From NCBI GenBank assembly GCA_948474755.1, contig CAOLHI010001656.1, positions 62,001 to 126,000 on the forward strand: a stretch of 64,000 nt of DNA, given 5' to 3'. The stretch comes from Ctenosaura bakeri (taxonomy: Eukaryota > Chordata > Lepidosauria > Squamata > Iguanidae). This document shows positions 55,880-64,000 of this stretch, one piece after another. The number at the start of each line of letters is the position of its first letter. Position 1 is the stretch's first letter. The notes under the pieces were generated by a model. It made no database searches. It was given only the letters and a program-made list of their open reading frames with translations, and had not been told where the DNA came from. Made by a program: the position numbers and the translations under genes.

Positions 55880-58800
55880 TGGTTAGCATCCTGTTCATGG
55901 ATTATGATGCTGTAAGTCTGACTCACAGCATGAGAATTCACTTCTACAGCTGTTGTTCAGTTGGAAGTCTCTTCTAACCACATAATAGACAACTGTACTC
56001 CCCAAACCTACCATTAAAGCAGTGCAGCCTTCCCCCATGGCCATTTCTGTTTTGAAGGAAAGCAAAGGGATGAGCAGGTATGCATCCAGCAATTTTCCTG
56101 TAGTTGGACATGCTGCAGTAGGCATCTGCTCTCATCCAGCTACTGGAAAAGAGCTAGATGCATCCTTGGTTATCCCTCCACTGATTTCTGAAAACATAGA
56201 AGTGCAAAAATGTCTGTGTTGGGGCAAGGCTTCATTGCTTAAAAGGTAGGTTTTGAGGATAACATTGTGATAACACAGCTACAGAGACATAGACATAGTT
56301 TCCATAGTTACATTTCTGAATGTAGAATCTCAATCTTTCTGTCCTCAGAAATCAGACCGTTGTATACTATGCCTTCTTCCAAACCCTAATCCTAGCTGAT
56401 ATGCACATCCTGGCTCATACCATATTATTCCACCATTCTTCTTCCATGTACAAATATACCTGCTTAGTACTCTATTTGTCACTGTCTTCATATACACTCC
56501 CAAAACCTACTTTCTTCCTGATATTACAGTATTAAAAACAAAAACATTTTAACAGAATATGTAACATCACTCAAGTCACCAAATGACCTTGGGAGGGCCA
56601 GATTTGGCTCCAAGTCTGAAGTACTCACCAGTGATGTAGCAAGTGAACAATAACTACTTGAGATTTCATTATATGTACAATGGATATGTATTACTTTTGG
56701 TATCAGTTGCTCCCATGAACAGAAGGATGCTGTTGCATTTGAGGGTTTCCTGTTGGTGTCTGATTGGCCCTTGTGTGAGTGGAATGTTTGACAAGATAGA
56801 TCCATATTCTGATCTAGCAGAGCTCTTTTTATGTTTTTATGAATTTTCTTTATGTTCTTCTGAGTTCCTGCAACTCAGAGGGGACAAAACTAAATTCGGT
56901 GGACAAGTAATTGGAGATGATATAAGCTATATTTCTACTGAACTCAGTGAATTCTTTTTTTATCAAGTCAACCTGCATACGATTTGGCTGTTTGTCCCAC
57001 TGACTCCAATAGAATGAGTTGTCATTGCTTTGAATCATACAATTGGACATAATTAATTTGTGGCTAATTTGTCTAGATAGGACCTAGGTTTTAAGTAGTT
57101 TTCTATGTGCTTTAAATTGTATTACTATAGGTAGGTAACAGGATACTATTGGTGTTATTATTATGATTATCCATTAAGTGAAAGATACGAGATTTAAGTT
57201 TGGTCGTGACTATCCTAATTTCAATCAAAACTAATGTTTGAATCCATCCCAGTGGATCTATTTAGTAAGTGACATTTTATAATTTGTGCAAGAGAAGAGG
57301 AGATAGGGTGCTAGTGCTTGAGAGTCTCACATTCCAAAATTTAGCAAAGGCTGAGTATCAATCTCCCAGAAGCAGCAGGTTTGAATATTGTTAATACACC
57401 TCATTCTTTCATCAGCATTTAGGGTCTAAATACTATTGAAGTAATGAAGTGATTAACCAGTATGCAGATCTATTCATCTTGGGGGCTTGACACTTGGCCA
57501 ACAGTCTGTCTTCAATTTTTTATAAAAGGAAAACAGTGATGATTATCAAGGAGTTACTCTATGAATTTGTTCCCACCTCATGAGTTTTAAAAGTCTCACT
57601 TTCCTTGCCAAGTTTAGGATGGCTACAGGAGCTGCCAGCAACGGCTACAGGAGCTGCCTGAATAACTAAAGAGGAACCTAAACTTTAAGCCTAAATGTCC
57701 ACTAGCTGGTCCAGAGTAGAGAATGTTTATGTCTTAGATGGGATGACATTAATTGGCTTCTACTGTATTTAGCAGGTTCAAGACATGTCCCCAAGCTAAA
57801 ATCCACCATGGTGAGCCTCCTTAATGCTAATGCTTTCTTTTAGCCATGTTGTTTACTCTAAATATCTGTCGAAAGCAGTTATCCAGCCAAGCAAACAATC
57901 TTTCTTGCTGATGAAATTATTACTGGCAATAATGATTGTGCATCCAATATGCTATTAACAAGGGTACATAATACAGTGAGGACGAAGCACAGATTAATTT
58001 CAAATGGCATCATTTCCATCAGGAATCATACTAGTAACTAAAGAGACTGCTTAGTCTGAGCACTAGTTAAGGGAAACTGCAAGAGAGAGGAGGGGGGAAA
58101 CAACATGAAAAGGTGGTGGTGGTAAGCATTTAATGGTGTGCATTTAATGCAGTGATGTCTTATCAAAAGACAAGCAACAATGCTCCAGCAGTTCATTCCA
58201 ATCACTGATATAAGGATTCAGCGGCTATACAGTAGATCAACAGTGTCTGAGAAAATATTGGAAATCATTTTTTCATGCTGTTCTTCAATACGTTATAGAA
58301 AGTTTTGATTCAACCTGGATCACTCCCAAGTGGTGACTTCAGAAGTGTTCTGTTTATTCTCCCCACTGTTTGTACCACTTTTTATTAGCCTAAAGAATCT
58401 CTGATTTGAAAGCAGTAATGCTGAACACATGTACATTAAAATTATCCTCACATTTCAGAACTGTACAGCTGTAAAATATTTTTTCTGGGAAGGCAGGATA
58501 AAATATATCTTTCCCAGATGAGGTGTACAAAGTGCGAAACAGCTTAGAATACTGATTGATAATAAGGGGCATTTGCTAATCACTGCTGGATGATGACCTG
58601 CTTCTTACATGTCAAAGCACTTCATCTGATTTGTGTGTTCTTTAATATTACTTTCTGCTTCATGCAATAAATAAATAAAAAAACAGATGAATAATGAGAT
58701 GCCTCTAGGTCTCCATTTAAGCAAGAGCCTTTATTATTTGTGGATTGATACAATCTTTAGATAATAGGGAAATATGTATGTATATTTGTTAATTTTTGTG

Positions 58801-59570
58801 GCCAGATTAATCTTTCATATATGTGTATCAGGAAATCAGGAGAGTTGGGCTAAGGACTGGATAATCTTAGTGAATGTTCATTTGTTTCTGGCACAGCTTA
58901 AATGTAGCTTCAAACTTTTATGTGTGTTTGTTTCAAATTAGAATATTTGGCTGAAATGAACGTTCATATTTCAGTTCACATGCATCAGATGTATTTGATT
59001 TAAATACTACAAACCAGAATATAAACTTGTCACTGATTTTGCAAGTAAAAATCACATGGGGATTTACTAGATAATGTGATTGGGGGGGGACTAAGCAAAA
59101 ACTGTCAAGAAGACTCATCAAGGCTATTAGTGGAATTGGACTGATATATTACAACCAAACAGACCCTTCTTGGGGAATAAAAAAAAATTCATCCTTCTGT
59201 CACATTTTCCTCTCTCTTGCACATAATGGCCCAAAACCTATTGTTTGTATTGATTACAGTAGACTTATTGAACCAACTGGATTTACTTACATGTTGACCC
59301 ACCATTCAACGATTGATTCAGTAGATCTACTTTAGCTGAGACTAATGAGCAAGATTTTAACCAATATGTAAGATATGCATCCTATGTCATGGCATAATTA
59401 CATTGAGATATTCCCTCCTGTGCCACTGAAAGATCAAAAGGTAGAGTGGAGTGAGGAAATCAATGATGCTGTGAGAATATCACATTTGGAGGATTTGTTC
59501 CAGAACAGCAAGAATATATCAGAAGCTCTGATGTTGGGGCAATCACAATTGAGAGGAGACATTGCCTTGT
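55880..59570. other. Intron 7, repeat-poor stretch
   Basis: About 3.7 kb without a recognised mobile element or gene. It is AT-rich, and short frames (up to 124 codons at 56643-57017) show no domain or splice support. Lack of decayed repeats may indicate constraint, but this cannot be told from one sequence. Confidence 0.4.
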
Positions 59571-59574
59571 TTCC

Positions 59575-61390
59575 CTCATTGCTAGAGACACATTCATCGT
59601 AAACCAGATTACAGTAATCAATGAAACTGGGGAAGGGCCCACAGCTCAGTGGCATAACATATGCTTTTTATACATAATTTTGGGAGTGTGTTCCTTGGCA
59701 TCTCCAGGAAGAAGTGGAAAAGACCTGAGATCCAGGCCAGTAGGCTGTAGTCTGACTTTGTACAAGGCCATTTCCTGTGTTTCAAGCATAAGATCACAAA
59801 GAAACAACATTAAAATATTTTAAAAATGCAAGAAAATAACATGAAAGAAGATATAAGAATACTAAGACAGCTCATAGACCAATATGGCAAACAAAACAAT
59901 CAGTTTTCACTAACAGTAAATAATAGGATTAAAACAGAGGCAGCAGAAAAAAGGGGTGCAGAATATCAAATCATCTAATCATCAAATCATCTGAAATGGA
60001 GGTCATTAAAGTCAACAAGAAGAGGTCAAAGTCTATTTCACTGGGGAAAGTATTCCAGAAATACAGGACCACCAAAGAAAGGCTCTGTCTCTGCTACTTT
60101 CCAGACCTACAGCTCATGCTGATGGACTATAGGATCAATGAGTTGGAAAAGCATTCACAGGCCATATAATCCAAGCCTCTTATTCAGAAATCAAATGCTA
60201 AACCCCCACTCTCTCACAGGTTATCATTTAATCTCTGCTTAAACCTCAAATAAAGGTGAATCCACCTTCCAATGGTCAAACAGCTTTTACTGCTAGGAAG
60301 TTATTCCTAACATTTAGTTGGGATCTTCTTTCTTCTAATTCTTTCCATTGCTTTGGGTACAACCCTCCAGAGCAGCAGATAACAAGCTCTCTCCATTATC
60401 TACATGATATCCCTTCAAATATTTTAAAATGGTTATCATATTGCTTCTTGTTCTTCTGTTCTTCAGTTTAAACATAGCCAATTCCCTCAACTACTCCTCC
60501 TAGGACATGGTTTCCAGCACTTGCCATCCTCTTCTGAATGTGATCCAGTATGTCAATATCCTTCCCGAACTGTGGGGCCCAGAACTGGACACAGCATTCT
60601 AAGAGAGGCATGTCCGAAACAGAATAGAATGATACTATTGCTTCCCTTGGTTTGGACATTATAATTCAGTAGATGAAGCCTATGATTGCATTGGGATATA
60701 ATGAACACATTTGTCAGCAAGCAAGATCTGCTTTCTCTAGAAAAGGTCAGAGTCAATGCATCAATCATCCTGGCCACTGATGACATCTGTACATCCAAAG
60801 TGGATGCCAAGTCCTGGAAGACTTCAAAGTTGTGTAGCTGGGTCTTTGGGTGAGTGCCAGTTGTCATCACTATCCAAATTGGACATCTTGAGTCATAACA
60901 ATGCCATCTAACCTAGATCAAATTTCAGCTTGTTCTCTCCCATCCATCCAAATAGTTGCAAGATTTCAGCTGCTTCTTGGGGGTTAGGTGATAGAAAAGA
61001 TAGATACATCTGTCTTTTTATACCTATAAGTAGTTGCATACTGAGAACATTTCAGTGCAAAGTTCCAAGTGATTTTGCTCAGTAGTTTCATGTAGATGCT
61101 TAAAAGCATAGAGAAGAAGATGGAGTCTTGAGGTTTCCCCACACTGTCTTCTGGAAGCTAGCCATAAATTTGACAGATGCTCCTGCATTATAGTGTCACC
61201 AAATGAAAAGCAAGGAAGATGATCCAGAAGGATACTATTTGATGATATCAAGGCCACTAAGAAATTGAACAGAAACAATAGATTTCTGTTCCCATTTCCC
61301 AGTCCCTTCTCCAGAACAAATCATCTATCAAAATGACTTAGGCAGTTTCTATCCCAAACCTTGGTCAAAAACTCGATTAGGCAGTCTAAA
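59575..61390 (+). mobile_element. L2-like LINE 3' region, split by CR1
   Basis: The right part (about 60700-61390) follows common squamate LINE 3' text: TCATGTAGATGCTTAAAAGC, GTCTTGAGGTTTCCCCACAC, GGATACTATTTGATGATATC and AACAAATCATCTATCAAAAT. The left part includes ACCAGATTACAGTAATCAAT and a decayed ATTCCAGAAATACAGGACC segment near 60055. A minus-strand CR1 lies between. No frame is open. The family name is from memory. Confidence 0.45.
60115..60690 (-). mobile_element. CR1 LINE 3' end, minus strand
   Basis: The minus strand contains the frame VQFWAPQFGKDIDILDHIQK, the CR1 reverse-transcriptase C-terminal region. It then runs toward lower coordinates through AAGAAAGAAGATCCC-type sequence to the CR1 3' end near 60125 (GATCAATGAGTTGGAAAAGC on the + strand). 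5'-truncated with stops. Confidence 0.75.
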
Positions 61391-61394
61391 TTTG

Positions 61395-62080
61395 GCTTTT
61401 TGACAATTGGTTTCCTCTGTTTTGTCTCTAGTTCCAACAAGCTCTTCTGTTTCCTGTAACAACAGTCTAAATTTCAGTGAATTTCTGCAGGATCCTGAGA
61501 GAATGATGGTCAATCAACTGTAGCACAGAGGTCATTTTACAGTAGGTTTTTGACAAATGAACTGTTTTCCAGATTTTGCATTGTGCTAAATGTAGCATTA
61601 GTTTGATTTCATTTGATGGGCTGCTATGACTTGTCTGAAATTACAAGTTTGCTTTAGTCAGTCCTTCCTCGCCCTTCTCCTGACACCAGAGGGGCAGTTA
61701 TCTAATCTGGTGCCCATTACCAAGAAGATTTGTTTTGAAGCAGTGCTAAGATGCTCTGTCACTGGAGCAACAAGGATCCAGAGGAACAATGTGTGAGGTA
61801 TCTCCCAGCATTAGTGAATACTGAGATATGTTAGTTTGCTACAGGAGAGTTGTTGCTATTTTTCTTGCAAGATTTATAAACTCATATTGTAGCTTAATCC
61901 CATCAAATACCAATTCACACAATATGTTGACAGCTAGAGAGTGTATTCATTCATCATCCATCATTTGGAACCCTCAGCACAGTCATTTTAAAAGGCTTTC
62001 ATCTAATACCCTCAAGCAATTCTACAATAGGCCTGCCCACTAGAAAATACAAAGGTGTTTTGTTTTTGTTTTTTGCTTAG
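61395..62080. other. Intron 7 sequence, nothing recognised
   Basis: Unassigned intron. Confidence 0.4.
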
Positions 62081-62084
62081 TAGT

Positions 62085-62165
62085 ACAAGTTGAATCATCC
62101 CTAACCAGTAGTCATGCTGGCTGGGCTTGATGGTAGCTGGAGTTCAGCAATATTCTCATGGCCAT
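62085..62165 (+). repeat. hAT-like MITE fragment, copy 4
   Basis: GAATCATCCCTAACCAGTAG, GCTGGCTGGGCTTGATGGTA and GCTGGAGTTCAGCAATATTC match one half of the palindromic family at 50466-50560. Confidence 0.45.
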
Positions 62166-62169
62166 TGGG

Positions 62170-63775
62170 TTTTGAAACTATTTTTAATGACCCATTGATT
62201 CAGAAAATTCCACACTCAAGTCATTTCATGATAGAGCTGTGCTTTACAGGATGTAAAACACTTGACAGTTATTTGACTCTGCAAAGTTACCGGGACAGTC
62301 TGCAGCAAACCAAATCTTACAAGTCATTATTTACCCTTTATTACACCATTTAGCAGAAATAACGAAGTCCATGTACTGAGATCTTGAATCTGTTTTAAAC
62401 TAGTGGAGTCATGATTCTGAACTGCAGATTTTTTATAAGGTCATGACCCTGATTTGTCAGAGGGAAAAAGAAGCATTCAGGTTTCATGCTCAACCCGCCT
62501 AGCCTGGCCAGTGTGGCACCATCTAAGAGCACAGATTATAAATAAATGACAGTGAGTGAACCTTTCACTCATATCTGACTGTCAGCCACAAATGACGCCA
62601 TGGGAGTAGAAATATGTTTAACAGGCTGTTTGTGTTTTTCTAAGTGGGGCCACAGTGCCACATAATTCATCCTGGCACTTCTTGAAACCCACATGATGTC
62701 CTTAGAAAGCAAATCAAGGATTCCAAGATGATATTTATTTATTTCAAATTGCTATAAACATTTCCAGGAATGTCCCTTGTTGTTTCTTGAATGTATTGTA
62801 CATTTAAATGTAAGTTCTTTGTCAAAGAATTTTTGGGACTGAAACAGAGAATGCCAAAAAGCAATACTTGGTAACTTAAAGGATTTGAACTGATAAAGTT
62901 TTTTAAAAAGCTTGTTTACATACCAGATTGCCTGCTTCAGACATCACCATGGGCTTGGCTGTTTTGAACAGAATTCAGATTCATATCAATGAAGAGATGA
63001 ACTCTTAGTACAGTGAAGGAAGCAAAGAAAGTGCTCTTCCTCATTAATGTGAACAAGAAATCCTATCAAGGCAAGTTTTCCCAGTTCATCAGAATACACG
63101 GATTGGAGTTATTATTGTTAAAATTATTTCTGCCATCAGGGCCCCTAAAGCAATCTATGGCCAAAAAAATTGTTGAAAATATTCTTTAAAAACAATTAAA
63201 AGTCAGTATTAAGAACTACTGCTGAAAACCAAAGAGCAGATAGAATACTGTTTAGTCTACTGGAATCTGACAAGGAGTGAGCTAAAATAACTTCCCTTGG
63301 ATAAATGCATAAATCTGCAACACAGATATCAAACAGTTTACTAAAATGTTCACCAATGGAAATTGAATGATGGACGTATTCCCTTCTCTGTCTGATTTTT
63401 CAGAATTCATTGTTTTCCCTAGCAGCCGCTTATGCAGTACCTTCTCTGTCAGTAACTTGCATTATCTGGAAATTCCCTTGATTTAACAAGACGTCATTAT
63501 TACAAAACTTTTATTGAAAATTTTGCTGAGTTCAAGACTGTTTCTCAGAATAAAGACCACATGCATTTTTGGGGTGCATGCAAAAAGAACTTCATTAAAA
63601 ATCTTCCCACTGTCGTTGGAATCCTATCTTTTGGCAGACATACAAATGAGCATGATGTTAGACAAGAATTGCATTACCATAAGCTTAAAATAATGTTTGT
63701 CCTAAATGATGAAGCTTTTCTGTCTTGAAGTATGCATGTCTGAACTCTTTCCTCCTTCCATATTTACCTACCCAA
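62170..63775. other. Intron 7 sequence, nothing recognised
   Basis: AT-rich intron without recognisable genes or repeats. Exon 8 of ANGPT1 is not found before the end of the window. Confidence 0.4.
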
Positions 63776-63780
63776 CCTAC

Positions 63781-64000
63781 TGCAGTGTAATGGTTTGAAT
63801 GTTGGACAAGGAATCCAGGAGACTAGAGTTTAAATCCCTACTTGGCTATGGAAACTCACTGGGTGACCTTGGCCACATCACATTCTCGTAGCCTCAAAGA
63901 AAGATAATGGCAAATTTCTTCTGAAAATTTTTTTGCCAAGAAAACCCTAAAACAGGTTCACCTTAGGGTCTAAATCAGAAATGACTTCGAGGCACACACG
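63781..64000 (+). mobile_element. Sauria-type tRNA SINE, plus strand, runs to window end
   Basis: The head ACTAGAGTTTAAATCCCTAC and CACTGGGTGACCTTGGCCAC, the body TTTTTGCCAAGAAAACCC, and the BovB-like tail GTCTAAATCAGAAATGACTT and GAGGCACACACG reaching the last base. Confidence 0.75.

Larger units (their letters stand above)
1..64000 (+). other. ANGPT1: ANGPT1 gene, internal part (introns 2-7)
   Basis: The whole window lies inside one gene. Five exons in the same orientation join in frame into a protein closely matching angiopoietin-1, the secreted ligand of the endothelial receptor tyrosine kinase TEK/Tie2, which stabilises blood vessels. Exon lengths are 122, 233, 128, 102 and 170 bases; from memory the human exons 3-7 are 122, 233, 128, 102 and 167. 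Introns here are 18,169, 16,909, 2,581 and 10,648 bases. The signal peptide and superclustering region (exons 1-2) and the last part of the fibrinogen-like domain (exons 8-9) are outside the window. Paralogue ANGPT2 is less likely, because the linker after the coiled coil and most residues match ANGPT1. Confidence 0.95.

Noticed and set aside
1..64000. Operon, phage, defence or other prokaryote-type system
   Set aside because: Spliced vertebrate exons, long AT-rich introns and vertebrate retroelements throughout; no bacterial gene layout.

Overview
The window is vertebrate nuclear DNA, almost certainly from a squamate reptile (lizard or snake). It covers the middle of one gene, angiopoietin-1 (ANGPT1), on the + strand. 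Five internal exons (human exons 3-7 by position and length) lie at 2810-2931, 21101-21333, 38243-38370, 40952-41053 and 51702-51871. All have GT/AG splice sites and keep one open reading frame of 755 coding bases. They encode the C-terminal part of the coiled-coil region, the linker, and the first half of the fibrinogen-like receptor-binding domain. The first exons lie upstream of base 1 and the last two downstream of base 64000. No other protein-coding host gene could be supported.

The squamate assignment rests on the repeats. There are tRNA-derived Sauria-type SINEs with BovB-like tails, a 5S-rRNA-derived SINE, a broken BovB/RTE LINE, CR1 3' ends, an L2-like LINE 3' region, an L1 3' end, a Penelope-like 3' end, LTRs, and several foldback or hAT-like MITEs. 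A Harbinger-like MITE is present in two copies. The species cannot be resolved by eye.

Layout: 1-2809 is intron 2, with an LTR at about 300-1185. Intron 3 (2932-21100, 18.2 kb) holds MITEs, a CR1 relic, an L2-like relic and two further LTR copies at its 3' end. Intron 4 (21334-38242, 16.9 kb) holds microsatellites, a Sauria SINE, a GC-rich insert at 27.5-28.35 kb, the BovB copy and the Penelope-like fragment. Intron 5 (2.6 kb) is short. Intron 6 (41054-51701, 10.6 kb) carries SINEs and a CR1 3' end. Intron 7 (from 51872, at least 12.1 kb) carries the 5S SINE, the L1 fragment and an L2-like element interrupted by CR1.

I found no previously undescribed gene system. The best leads are a one-codon threonine insertion in the ANGPT1 fibrinogen-like domain, differences at tandem splice donors (exons 4 and 5), a Harbinger-like MITE with conserved stacked hairpins, and an unusual GC-rich insert with 39-bp coding-phase repeats. 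Comparisons with human ANGPT1 and with repeat families are from memory, not from a search.
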